Under the pieces are notes generated by a model that saw nothing but the letters and a program-made list of their open reading frames with translations, was not told the DNA's origin and searched no databases. DNA of 64,000 bases. Source: Albugo candida. Its lineage: Eukaryota; Oomycota; Peronosporomycetes; Albuginales. Numbering within the stretch: the first letter of the stretch is position 1; the number at the start of each line of letters is the position of its first letter. Below are positions 1-10,528 of this stretch, in pieces. Location of the stretch: positions 310,001 to 374,000 of the forward strand of contig JBDOQK010000035.1 of NCBI GenBank assembly GCA_040437565.1, written 5' to 3'. The position numbers were made by a program, and so were the translations under genes.

Positions 1-2
1 AT

Positions 3-428
3 CTATCCGTCACGATCCTTCTTCTTGTAGACGCATCGATTAGCACCACATGCTTCAAATTCCATTTTTATCAATGCACTGTGAATGTTTGAGTTCCACG
101 CATGTGCGGCTTGCTTTAGTCCATATAAAGCACGGTTCAGCTTCAAACCATATTCTTTGCCAATGTTAAGTCCCTTTCGTACTTCCACGTAGACTTCTTC
201 TTGAATTTCTGCGTTCAAATACGCTGTGTCCACATCAATTTGTTCAATTATGTATCCAATTGCACAACACGCTGTTAGGAGTATTCTAATCGAGTTAATG
301 CTCGCGACAGCAGCATATGTCTCGAAGAAATCGACTCCGTGATGTTGCAAAAATCCCAGCGCAACCAATCTCGCTTCGTAGCAGTGTCGGGCCTGTCTCC
401 TTCTTGACCCAGACCCACTTAGTTCCAA
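3..428 (-). pseudogene. copia reverse transcriptase N-terminal part, cut by window edge
   Basis: The minus-strand frame encodes the copia RT start: RLVALGFLQHHGVDFFETYA, then IEQIDVDTAYLNAEIQEEVY (first catalytic Asp region) and LNRALYGLKQAAHAWN. These are standard RVT_2 family blocks. The YVDD catalytic box would lie left of the window. Whether this stretch is itself intact cannot be judged. It belongs to the same element as the Gag at about 3 kb. Confidence 0.85.
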
Positions 429-1154
429 TGGTCTTCATTCCTGGTTTTCGTTGGAAAATTGACCACGTGATGTTGCACTTATGCGCAACGACTTCGTTGT
501 TGATTGCTTTAGCTCACTGGTCTTTTTCATCTCCGGTGGTTGCATCTTTGTACGATCGTGGGATATTTTGTGTAACCATTGCGACTTCTACCATCAACGA
601 CGTCTCGCTATCAAATCTAGATCTCTTGGATGGAGGTTCGTTATCATCTCTGTCACCTGACTGAACATTGTTATTGTAACAACGATGCTGTTATCAATAT
701 GGTTGTCAGCACTATCAGCCTCAATCATCATTATGGGATGGTGTTCAATTTGTGCAATATCGTATTCATCTCTCCCACTGGTTTTGTCGGTAAGAAGACG
801 TCGTTTCCGTTCCATATCGGGTCTTCGAGTTATATCTTGTTGAATGATCATCTGGCTACCCGTTGGTTGACTGAGTGCTCCGTCTTGCTGGCAAACCCCA
901 TCTTGAATCGATCGAGGCTGGTACATGAGCTGTTGTGACTGATTTGAATGAGATTGGTGACAGCCCGGCCAGGGGCTTAAACTTTCATCTTCAGGTACAA
1001 TGTCACTCATCTGTTTATCCATCTCGACGTCATCGTCTTCGTGTTCGTCTTTCATTTCAACATCTCCGTTTCCACTATTATGCATTCCATAATGCAAATC
1101 ATCGTCCCCTTCATCTTCGCAAGGAATTGCTGTGGTATCATTAACTGTATCATT

Positions 1155-2631
1155 CTACACGTTCCCATCGTAGATACTGTCAACTTCGCGTTCGTCAAGT
1201 GTAATCGTTCTGCTGGTCTTAACCGTGTGTTTCTCCAGTTCGTAACCTTTATCTTTTTTTGTATTTGTGGCATATCCCAGTAACATGCAACGGAAGCTCT
1301 TCGCGTCTAACTTCGTGCGCTCAGTTTCGTTAACGTTAGTGTATCCAAGCGATCCAAATACCCGTAGGTAATTTAGTTGTGGCTTTGTCTTGAAACACTT
1401 CTCGATTGGAGTCGTATTCATGGATTGACCGCTTGTGGTTCGATTGATCAGGTGAACCGCGGTATTTATCGCTTCATCCCACCTAGTCTGTGCAACACAC
1501 TTGTAGGTCATCATGATTCTCGCTTTTTCCGTCATGGTCCTGTTCATTCGCTCTGCAAGTCGGGTTTGCTGAGGGCTGTGAGGTACTGCTGTCTGGTGAA
1601 TGATTCCATTTATCCGGCAAAATTCCTGGAACGTCATGTTCTTAAACTCTCCTCCATTGTCCGTGCGTATAGCTTTAATTCTCGTTCAGCACTGTAGTTC
1701 CATTTCTGCTTTGTACTCGATGAACTTTGTTGTCATCTCACTTTTGGTATTTAAGAAGTATACGTTCACAAATGTGGAGAAGTCATCAATAAATGACAGC
1801 ATAAATCTGGACCCACCAGGAGTTTTGGTCTTCATGGGTCTCATGACATTTAGATGAACTAATTGTAATGGTTGCGTAGTCTTCGTCTTTAATTCCTTGG
1901 GGAATCTTGCCACTGTCATCTTTCCTTAAAGACATCCACTGCACAAATTTCCATCTTTGTCCGAAATTCTTGGTAAACCTGCAGTCGACTGATGTGTTCT
2001 ATCGTATATTGTCTAACTTGGATGGCCCATTCTGGCATGACATAGCTCCCACTTGCTCTCAACACTATTGTGATCAACCACCATGGCTCGCTCATATTCT
2101 ACGTTGAGTGTGTACACGTTCCCTTCGCGCTTCGCGGACAACACCAGGTCATTTGCTCTAAAAATGTCGCATTGATTTGCACCGAACCGCATGTCTAGTC
2201 CATGTTGGGCTATCTTTGGAACTGATGGTACCCAGATTGAGTATGTGTAATACTCCCTTCACCGTCACCATTGTACCACTCTTGCAACGAAATCTAATTT
2301 TTCCTCTCCCAATTGCTTTCATCTTCTCTCCGTCTGCAATACGGACTTCAATTGGATTCTCCAACGCATGATATTCGGGAAAATCTTCTTTTGCCGGTGT
2401 CATATGTGACGAGGCTCCGCTGTCCAACAACCAACCTTGTTTACTACCATCATGGACTGTAAATGCAATTTCATTCGCGTCCATCGCAGGTTCTATCTTG
2501 CACTTATATTTCTTGTGGCCCACTTTATTGCATCTCACGAAATTGCTTTTTCTTCTTATAATCTTCATTTGTAGTTCGTTTTTGATGCATTGTCCGTCCT
2601 CTTCCTTGGCCGTGTCGTACACGAAATGCAC
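1155..2631 (-). pseudogene. copia zinc knuckle, protease and integrase, broken
   Basis: From high to low coordinate: a CCHC-like knuckle (CNKVGHKKYKC with flanking Cys), the protease motif LLDSGASSHMTPAKEDF (catalytic DSG), then integrase. The integrase catalytic core shows SFIDDFSTFVNVYFL near 1800 and the segment HSPQQTRLAERMNRT near 1560, followed by the conserved LRVFGSLGY block. Stops and shifts around 2150-1920 and 1690-1640 separate these blocks, so no continuous polyprotein remains. A low-similarity acidic linker (1097-594) leads on to the RT. Confidence 0.85.
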
Positions 2632-3176
2632 CCTCCGAGGTCACCCGTTGCTGGTTCTTGTCGTGTTCGTTTAGCAACTTTTCTTTTACGTCCATCAGTG
2701 TTAGTCCAACTGAATTCTCTACTGTGACAAGTAGTTCGTATTTGGCAGGCAAGCTTCCGAGCAAGATCGTGAGCTTCCTTCCTTCATCCATCGTTTCTCC
2801 GACTGCTTCTATGCTCAGTGTGAGCTCTTCACACCGATCCATATGGCTGGCCATATTGCTGTCTTCTTCCATGCGAAAGTCATGCAGTCTTCGTGTTAGA
2901 GCTATTCTGTTCTGAAGATTGCGCTTGTTGTAATATTCCCCAAGTATATCGCATACTTCCTTGGCTGTTATCGCATGACGAATCTTTGACTGATGCTCCA
3001 CTTCGACTTCTTGTCCGACTCGTCCTTGACTTCATTTCCATTATATGATTTAGTACTCCCTTACGTGCTAGATTCATCTTCATGTTGAATTCCCAATGGA
3101 AGTAGTTTCCGTTCCCGAGCAAGTCGTCAGGCTTCTTCATCTTGTCGCTGTTGCCACCAAACGTTTTTGGGCTCAT
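2525..3176 (-). pseudogene. copia Gag, frameshifted
   Basis: Two overlapping minus-strand frames carry the Gag. The N-terminal piece (3176 down) begins MSPKTFGGNSDK and has the copia hallmark NYFHWEFNMKMNLARKG. The second piece (3001-2525) contains the UBN2-type Gag core, with VCDILGEYYNKRNLQN, an LTRRLHDFRM segment and ILLGSLPAKYELLV. A frameshift near 3000 separates them. The nucleocapsid basic tail (RVRHGQGRGR) precedes the zinc knuckle in the next frame. In life it would form the cytoplasmic virus-like particle. It is not intact here. Confidence 0.85.
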
Positions 3177-3344
3177 AACCTGTTACTTTTCGGTCAAAAG
3201 GGGAAGTATCTTATTAAGTTTAACAGTCTCCTACGGGCCACTAATCACTACCTCTCGAATTATGTGTCATACCTCATATTCTTCGTTTCGCATGTCGTGT
3301 GTACTGCACACTCGGTGCTACAACTACAGGGTACGTTTCAGCAG

Positions 3345-4830
3345 AAAGTGCCAAGCGAAATGTAAGTTGCTTAAGATATTTTGAAGCAACATGGAGTTAA
3401 GCATACGAAATAGCTTTCTCTATTGTTAAAAGTCGTTGTATGTCCTGAAGCAGACCGAAGGCTATAAAGTAGGCTATTGCACTCGAAGTTGGTAGATATA
3501 GGTTTCGAGCAGTGTACAACAGACATGTGTCTGTACATTAGAGATAACAGTGGAAATTTTAGGGTTGTTGGTGTGTATGTCGACGACATATTGTTCACCG
3601 TGACGTCAACCAATGTCGTTTGGCAATTTTTCGACATCATGGTGTCGCTCTAAATAAAAGATTTGGTGACGTGAACAAATTTTTGGGTTTACTTATAATG
3701 TTGGACTTTGAGGCTGGCTATGTGCTGGACCAAACGTGGCTATCGACCTACTACACATGACCATGTTTCGTAATCGGCAAACGGGATTCCGACCCCAATT
3801 GAAGAAGAATGCAACATAGACGGAACGCAATGTTCAGAAGTGTTGGTTGCATCATCCGAAGGCGGCCTAAAAAGAATCAGGGTCTTTCAGTTCCTCGTTG
3901 GGAGTCTACTATGGATTGCAAGATGTACTCGCCCTGATATCTGTATTGCAGTGCACCGCGCAACCAGGCAGACTCACAAACCGACGATGAAGGACTGGAA
4001 AATGGCCAAGAGAATTGATCAATACCCAACGAGACGAAGTCGCTAAGTTATGCGTCAACAGTACAAGCCAACCAGTGGACCCCATCAAGGTCGAAAGCTG
4101 GAACGACGGTGACTTTGCTGCGGACAAGACGGATAGATAGTCAGTGTCAGGATTCGTGCTGACATTGGACGGAACAGTGGTATCGTGGACATGCAAGGAG
4201 CAGATTGCTGTCTCGCTTAGTACCATGGAAGCCGATTCATCGCTGCGTCGCATGCTGGTCGTGAGCTTCCAGCACTGAGGGGATTGTTTGCTGTACTGGA
4301 TATGAAAATTGTTGAGCCGATACCCATGTGCATGGACAATCAAGCGGCTATCAAGCATTTGAAAAGCAAAGAGAGTACCTCAAGCGTGAAAAATGTCGAC
4401 ATTCATTTCCAGTCTATCTGTGACCACAATCAAACTAGGGTCGTGCTGCCAAGCTTTTTTAAGTCTGATGATACGACGGTGAATCTGTTGACAAAGGCAC
4501 AATCAGCCAAGAATATCAGACCTGTGTGGGATGTTAAAGTTGAAGCCCATCCAGGATGACGTCGAGAAGGAGTGTTAGACTATACTGTTTCTGACAGGCC
4601 GTAAAGGGCTTGAGTTTCTACAAGATTCGTTACAGGTAAAGTCCGACCTTACGTGAATCGCTGTTTCGGTACAACATGAAGTATGGGACGAAGAGAGACG
4701 ATCACCACCTGGGACCAGACGGACGTCATGTGAAACGTGACGTAGTCAAGTTTGTAATGCCGCTGGACATGCATGTTATAGTGTTGACAACAAGGTAAAT
4801 GACTAATATATTTACCTTTACTTCTACCTC
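3345..4830 (+). mobile_element. Ty1/copia fragment, family A copy 1 (RT-RNase H and 3' end)
   Basis: The plus strand carries a decayed RT with the catalytic box GVYVDDILFTVTS near 3565-3610. An RNase H C-terminal part follows at 4284-4559 (MDNQAAIKHLKSKE and DTTVNLLTKAQSAKN). About 80% of bases match by eye to the copy at 52.99-55.1 kb, including the region after the end of pol. There GGATGACGTCGAGAAGGAGTG marks a polypurine-like tract and the start of the 3' LTR (about 4575). Many stops make it non-coding. It starts abruptly inside RT, so it is 5'-truncated or was joined to the minus-strand element beside it. Confidence 0.85.
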
Positions 4831-5206
4831 TATTACAACAAGTGCATATCAAATGCATTCAACACTTACTGCGCGAATTTCTGAGAACCAGGTACTCCGC
4901 AGCACCTTCCGACATTTCCACCACAGCCACCAGGACGAAAAAATGTTCAGTCCATGTTCTTCAGATCCTTAGGCCGTGTAAGCAATTGCATCAACTATAT
5001 GGGTTCGAAAGCCTCAATCATTTTTACTTCTCATATTAAAGAGTCGGCATTTGATTTCACTAAGTCTTTAGTTGTTTATGGTAGCATCTTGAAGCCATGC
5101 CTTGAAGATTACTGACTCCAGAAACACGCCGACTCGGAAGGGAAATATACCGAAGAAGCAGTTGCCAAGTTGTTGAAGAAACAGAAAGCGAAGGGAGCAA
5201 AGCTTT
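4831..5206. other. No gene recognised
   Basis: Short open frames only. The left part may be the remaining 3' LTR of the family A copia copy. I see no domain, RNA gene or repeat I can name. Confidence 0.5.
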
Positions 5207-5940
5207 CTACCTATTGGCTATAAATGATACCGAATCCATCGTTCTTCCTATCATATAAAGCCACGCGCTGACTGAACTAAGGTTACCTGTCTTCCAAAAC
5301 GACGTCTTCACCCACAAATTTAGAGCGAACTCCTTCGTACAATCCCGCTCTTTCAAACATACGAACTGCAAGCTTTTCTGTCTTGCCTCAGGGTACTTCA
5401 CAGCCCGCTCTAATTTTGTAACGGTCTTCAAGCATCATCCGTATGATGACGATACATGATACATTTGTGGACCGACTTGGGGGATCGGTCATAGCCGCGC
5501 GTAAAGCCGCCGCACTTGCGATTGCGGGAAATCATGACCAGGTTGCCGGTGTCCGTTATACCTCGGGGTCCTGATGGCCGTTCCGCCATAGCTGGCGGAG
5601 TCGACAAATCCAACACAGTGATATGCATGCGTGGACCACTCCCCAGTCCCGTCGCAAATGCAGGTGACATCTTAACATCTCTCACAATCTTTACCACCCG
5701 ATCCTCTCCAGAAAAAATATCCTTTGCATTTTGTTCTGGGATTCTTCCAAGCAATCAGATCGTCCCATCAACCCACGCATGAGTTGTATCATTTAATTTT
5801 CGTCGGCCTGTCTCTTCTTGACTCCCACATTATTGACTCCCAGCAAAACATAATCTACGTTGCTCGCAGATTCGTACGCCATCTTTTTTCATGTTCTTCT
5901 ACCACACCAATTTTTTCGAGACGTTTGGGCTCATAACCTC
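5207..5940 (-). mobile_element. Probable copia 5' end remnant with primer site
   Basis: On the minus strand the sequence AAGAGGTTATGAGCCCAAACG (about 5940-5920) matches the primer site plus Gag start of the element at 3.18 kb. This indicates a second copia leader in the same orientation. Below it run two open stretches (5754-5428 and 5431-5207) whose products I do not recognise. They are not clearly Gag. The call rests on the shared leader and on the surrounding copia fragments. Confidence 0.5.
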
Positions 5941-6114
5941 TTGAATAGACGAGATCGACGCAGAGACGGCCCTCGGATCGCTTGTGTTGAGAAAAGGAAA
6001 AATAGAGGGTCTTATATCAAGACGCTTATATATCCACCAGTCTTTCCAAACTCAAAGTGTTTGCATGATTATGCTTCCCGATAGGTAAAGAGACGGCACG
6101 CATCAAAGTAACAA

Positions 6115-7323
6115 ATGGAATCTCCTCCAGTGTTTGTGCACATAGATTTTAACGTCAGTCGATTTCCAACCGCATACATTTCAACACCTCACGATATCGA
6201 CATTAGCCCAACAAAGTCTGAAACTCAACCGAAGCTTGTACGGTCTAATACAAGCCGCTGCGACATGTTAAACGACTATTTCGAGTGATTCAGAAAAATG
6301 GGTTTCGTGGCATTTGTTTCGGACTCGAGCGTATTCATCCGTCAAGATGGAAGCCTCTCATGGATGTACGTGATTTTGTATGTCGACGATGTGCTTATTG
6401 GAGGTACTTCGGCTGACTCGATCAAGAAAATTTTAGATGAACTTGTTAGTCATTTCGATTGAGGACGCTAGGCCCTTCTCGATTTATCTTCGGCTTTGAA
6501 GTCGAGCACGAGAAGCGTATGAAGAAACACAAGATCAGTCAAAGTGCTTTTATTGAAAGAATTGTCGAAAAGTTTTATGAGTTCAGCTCCAAAGTTGTAC
6601 ACACTTCAAGTGTGGAAGGCCAAGTCATGGTCTAATGTGAGAAGATGGGTCCAGCTATGTATGTGACGAGGGGAATAAGACCCGATATTGCTTTTCTCCG
6701 GTGAGTCGACCGAGTCCACATTTGAAGAAACCAAGTGAGGAGCACTAGAAAGAAGCTATAAACGTGCATCGCTTACTTGGAGTCGACCGCAACGATGGGA
6801 TTTTGCATCGAAAAAGTCAGACGATTTGAAATTGACTGCATTCAGTGGTGCTGATTGGGGAAGCGATAAAAGCAGTCGACGGTCGACATCTGAATTCATG
6901 GTCATGAGCAACCATTCTCCAGGCATTTTCAAGTCAATTCTTCAACAATGTGTATTACTTAGTACTGCGGAAGCCGAATTTTTGGCACTTCCATTGTGTG
7001 CATGCAAGAGGTATTGTGGATAAAATAATTATTGATGGAAATGAAGATCAAGATTGACGCTTTAGTCATTCTATATGAATATATTTCATGCGCAATCGCT
7101 ATCTCCAAGAACGAAGGATATAAAAGTGAGCCAAGCACATTGATATTCGTTATCCATATTCGTTATCCTTTTGTCCGCGCACAAGTCAAGGCCAATGTAC
7201 TCATCTGAAGTATATCGAGAATCGGCTTGAAACTCATCGAGTTCCTGACCTAAGCAGTTTCGACAGAAAAGTTTCAGTTTCTTGTGACCAAGTCAAACAT
7301 TCGTCGAGGAGGAGTGTTGACAG
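6115..7323 (+). mobile_element. Ty1/copia fragment: RT, RNase H and 3' end
   Basis: The plus strand encodes a decayed RT (FVHIDFNVSRFPTAYIS; catalytic box WMYVILYVDDVLIGGTS at about 6360-6412). It then has an RNase H segment at 6826-7023 with ADWGSDKSSRRSTSEFMVM and LLSTAEAEFLALPLC, typical of the copia RNase H (catalytic D and E residues visible). Pol ends at the purine-rich GTCGAGGAGGAGTG followed by TGTTGACAG (about 7315), a likely 3' LTR start. It is closest in type to the young copy at 61.8-63.4 kb. Several in-frame stops are present. Confidence 0.85.
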
Positions 7324-7410
7324 TTTTCAGTCAGGTAACGGACGCTTAAGCTCCTTTGCTCGCCTTTCCGACATTAAGTACCAATTATAGAGAGGCAGAA
7401 TTATCAAGGT

Positions 7411-7962
7411 ATAGTGCACGACACCTATAACCGACACTCCCATAATTTTGCGGCCAAATTTCCATAAATCTATTTCATGCAGAGTATACTTCTAACGTGA
7501 CAAAACCTGTTTTGTGAACCAATCGGAATCCGAAATTAATATGTAACGCGAAACTATAGGGTGGACACCTATGTAGATATATATGTAGACTACATACAGT
7601 AGNNNNNNNNNNNNNNNNNNNNNNNNNNNNNNNNNNNNNNNNNNNNNNNNNNNNNNNNNNNNNNNNNNNNNNNNNNNNNNNNNNNNNNNNNNNNNNNNNN
7701 NNTGGTTAAAAAAAGTATCTATTTTTAGATGTCCGGCCAAATTTCCATAGCTCCATACATAATCACGAGAATTTGCCGAACTTCAAAGGCTTCTAACTTC
7801 ATCAAAAATAAATTTTGCAAAAATTCGACTCTATTGCCAGAAAGCCACGGCAATGTACTTTTTAGATATAGAAAGATATTTTTGTTCAAGTGGGTAATTG
7901 GGTATCCCAAACAATTCTTGCGCACCGGGTGGAGGTGCCGGTTATAGGTATCGTGCACTGTA
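7411..7962. repeat. Candidate MITE with ~32-base terminal inverted repeats
   Basis: Positions 7411-7442 (TATAGTGCACGACACCTATAACCG...) are the inverted complement, with about five differences, of 7930-7962 (...CGGTTATAGGTATCGTGCACTGTA). Both ends read TA then CAGTG/TAGTG, as expected for a Tc1/mariner-like non-autonomous element with a TA target duplication. A 100-base gap lies inside and no transposase is visible. A 15-base direct repeat, GGCCAAATTTCCATA, occurs twice inside (7451 and 7734). Confidence 0.5.
7603..7702. other. Assembly gap, 100 N
   Basis: This is a run of exactly 100 N inside the candidate MITE. Unlike most gaps here, I do not see a clear duplication of its flanks, so real sequence may be missing. 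Confidence 0.98.
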
Positions 7963-8739
7963 AAAGTACGTACAAGAAGAATCCTACTATACTTACTTTT
8001 CATATTACGCTCCACGGCCAAATCTTGACACGACCGACTCTACAGGATCTCGTGTTATCCTTGACTTCCGGCTCTTTTCCAGTTCAGTCCGCTTCGTCAC
8101 TGTATTATGCCCCATTTTCCGACATGCATCTTCACCTATGGAAGAAAGCTTTGTCACCTCATGTCCACGCTGCTATCCCCGTCATGCGAATAAGACACAA
8201 GATAATTCCGAGATGTTGTATATCTATAATGCACACATCTTTAGTATTTCGAAGATGCTTAGACTCGCCACATGTTAAGCTAGCACCAGTGCTTTGGCTG
8301 TGCTGGTTGATAGACAGTAAGACTGATGGTTGGTGAAGTCGAGGCACATTGAACAATCAAGCGCACGCTTGCTTCCACTTGCTCACGAGCTTTTCTGTTA
8401 GATCCTTAAGGACCACTCATCTTTCTGGAAAAGAGCCGTGCTATTGTGGCATCAAATGCTTGCTATTGACTGCTCCCTGTCAGCTATGATTGAGAACTTA
8501 ACGGCTCTCTTGTGTCCTGCTCACCACTCCTACCGTCACTTTCTACCGAAACATTGGTAATCCTATCAGCAGTTTCGTTACATTTTAGCATACCTTATTG
8601 ACTCGCCTGCACACCTAGTTAGAGGCGATCGCCGATTGAATTTGTGATGGAGAAAAAACTAGAACATGATGCTTCTCGTTGTCGTTCGAATGTAGTTGCT
8701 TGGTGTGCACAACGTGACTTGAATGTTGCATAACTACTA
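7963..8739. other. No gene recognised (5' flank of the PHD gene)
   Basis: The only long open stretch starts within the candidate MITE and has no recognisable domain. It probably includes the promoter of the plus-strand PHD gene at 8740. No RNA gene or clear repeat was seen. Confidence 0.5.
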
Positions 8740-9612
8740 ATGGGAATGCCCAATAAAAAAAATCAGCAACATGACCTCACATGTGACGAATCGCTACCGA
8801 ATCATGGAAATTCCATTATATCGAACAGCGACACTTTGAACGAAGAAGTATCATGTCCGGTTTGCCATACCAAGTCCTCACTGAACGAATCTGAATTCGT
8901 ACTTCATTTCCTCAATTGCTCGGCTAAAACCTTTGCTCCTCCACGAGATCGCATGACTTGCAGTCCGCATGATTATCGACCACATACCAATCAGTATAAG
9001 CTAAAACATTCCGAAAATGCAAACATGGATGTCGCCGAGAAGACCCATTGTTCCGTATGTAAAGCTATTTACACATCTCGATGCACAGACTACGAAATCG
9101 AGTTTCACAAAGATGAGTGTCGAAGGAACAATTACGATTACAAAACTCATTCTGATAATACATTCATGACGAAATTCGAAAATACACGGTCTGAAGCTCA
9201 TAAGTTGAGCGATACTCATTCATTCGAGACGTCAGAGACACGTCGACCGCTGAAGCATGCCCGCACGCTGTCAAAAGAATGCGTCACTGGTCGTACAGTA
9301 AAGAAATCTTCATCTTGCCCAATATGTCTTTCTGATTCTAGCAGTCAGAATTTGATTCGATGTTCAGCGACTTGTGGCCAGATGTTTCATCCGTTGTGTA
9401 TCAAAGCTAATCATTTACAGATAGCTCAACTGAAAAAAAGTAACAAGAATGGCACGGGGAGTTTGGATCACTTTCCATGGACTTGTGGTCATTGCCTCCG
9501 TGCGATTCATTTATGTCAAATTTGCGGATTTTTAGGAAAAGATGGTGAAGACTTACTTCAGTGCTCCGTTGCTAGCTGCCAGGCGTATTTTCATTCATTG
9601 TACGTTGATTGA
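8740..9612 (+). CDS. PHD-finger protein, N-terminal part (NSD-like), probably broken
   Basis: The frame starts at a true ATG and gives 290 residues. The first ~150 residues hold scattered C-x2-C pairs (SCPVCHTKSS, HCSVCKAIYT, each followed later by His and Cys). From about residue 192 come two adjacent PHD-type fingers: CPICLSDSSSQNLIRCSATCG...FHPLCI...WTCGHC, then CQICGFLGKDGEDLLQCSVASC...YFHS. This paired arrangement resembles the PHD region of NSD-type H3K36 methyltransferases, which bind histone tails in the nucleus. The frame stops at TGA (9610) inside the second finger, just where the closing Cys is expected. Reading on in the same frame past the TGA still gives plausible finger-like sequence (ADGCLLLC). 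A nonsense mutation, sequencing error or missed intron is therefore likely. Confidence 0.6.
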   Translation: MGMPNKKNQQHDLTCDESLPNHGNSIISNSDTLNEEVSCPVCHTKSSLNESEFVLHFLNCSAKTFAPPRDRMTCSPHDYRPHTNQYKLKHSENANMDVAEKTHCSVCKAIYTSRCTDYEIEFHKDECRRNNYDYKTHSDNTFMTKFENTRSEAHKLSDTHSFETSETRRPLKHARTLSKECVTGRTVKKSSSCPICLSDSSSQNLIRCSATCGQMFHPLCIKANHLQIAQLKKSNKNGTGSLDHFPWTCGHCLRAIHLCQICGFLGKDGEDLLQCSVASCQAYFHSLYVD

Positions 9613-9721
9613 AAACTTTTCCATCAACCAGTATCACTCAGACCCCTTTCTGTGAAGCTGTCTAGGACAAAGAATAGGCGATCCCGTTGCTGTTCCTACT
9701 TCAAGTCGTTCAGAGAAGCCG

Positions 9722-10528
9722 ATGGGTGCTTATTGCTCTGTAGGGTTTCAGAATAATGATACAGATACTCTGATAGCAAGCTGTTCCACAGATTGCGCTC
9801 GAAGTGAAGACCGTCAAATCAATGCAAATAACGATTACGACAGATTCATGTGCCAAACATGCAGGATTTACAATGAAAAAGATACAATGAAAATTATCAA
9901 AAGACGAGGACTTCGGAGGTCCCTTCAATCGCAAATATCGATTGGCGAGATTGTGCTGGTTCTCCCGGAACGTTTTCTCCTTCGAGATGGTTACTGTGCA
10001 AATAGTGATCTCATATGGGGCATAGTTGTGCGGATAGAATTATTGAAGGACTATTTATCTTATGAGAACGGTATTCCCGCTACAGAATGCATGAGTCCCG
10101 ATATCCTCGAAGAATTGCAAATATTGACAATCGAATCGTTTATGGATGCACGTACTTGGAACTTAACGAACGCACAAGTTCTCTCTATTGCAGCAGCAGA
10201 CAATTTCGATACCCCTCTCAACATGCTGCGAAATTGCATCGAATGGTACACGTACATTCAGTGTGTAAATTTTTTTTACTCCGGTTATCGTAAGCAAAGC
10301 GACGATATCGCCAACGAACGTGCTAAGCTTCTACAAAAATCCTGTGCAGCATTTCGCGGCTACACACGTAAAGTTATGCTCGCTCATACACAACACCATG
10401 ATGCGCTTACTTCCATGAGTTGGGCGTCCGCAAATCGTGGCTTCGAGAATTTTGAAAAAACCATGGCACGATCAGAGCCTGTCTCGTTTTCCGAGATCAC
10501 TGAAGCACCCGTATTTTCTTTTCTTTGA
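9722..10528 (+). CDS. Continuation of the PHD-finger gene, unidentified domain
   Basis: This 268-residue frame lies 110 bases downstream of the PHD part, in another frame, and opens with C-x2-C pairs (FMCQTCRIYN) that look like the end of a zinc finger. A stretch GEIVLVLPERF...DLIWGIVVRI follows and could be a degenerate PWWP or BAH-like module, but I cannot confirm this. The rest (IEWYTYIQCVNFFY, Ala/Lys-rich helix) is unrecognised. It is most likely the same gene as the preceding PHD part, disrupted by a frameshift. No SET domain was found downstream, so it may be a relic or may lack the enzyme domain. Confidence 0.45.
   Translation: MGAYCSVGFQNNDTDTLIASCSTDCARSEDRQINANNDYDRFMCQTCRIYNEKDTMKIIKRRGLRRSLQSQISIGEIVLVLPERFLLRDGYCANSDLIWGIVVRIELLKDYLSYENGIPATECMSPDILEELQILTIESFMDARTWNLTNAQVLSIAAADNFDTPLNMLRNCIEWYTYIQCVNFFYSGYRKQSDDIANERAKLLQKSCAAFRGYTRKVMLAHTQHHDALTSMSWASANRGFENFEKTMARSEPVSFSEITEAPVFSFL

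Larger units (their letters stand above)
1..3181 (-). mobile_element. Ty1/copia retrotransposon remnant, 5' part (gag to RT)
   Basis: Read on the minus strand, the order is primer-site-like sequence, Gag, zinc knuckle, aspartic protease, integrase, then reverse transcriptase running off the window start. That order (integrase before RT) is the Ty1/copia layout. The frame is broken several times between domains, so the copy is dead. A tRNA-Met-anticodon-like primer site (GGTTATGAGCCC on the element strand, positions 3180-3169) overlaps the Gag start. The 5' LTR should lie just above 3181, but its edge is not clear because another copia fragment begins near 3345. The RNase H and 3' LTR would be outside the window. 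Confidence 0.9.

Noticed and set aside
7890-8336. Open frame of 148 codons as a gene
   Set aside because: It begins inside the candidate MITE's inverted repeat region, starts with an unremarkable ATG, and has no recognisable domain.
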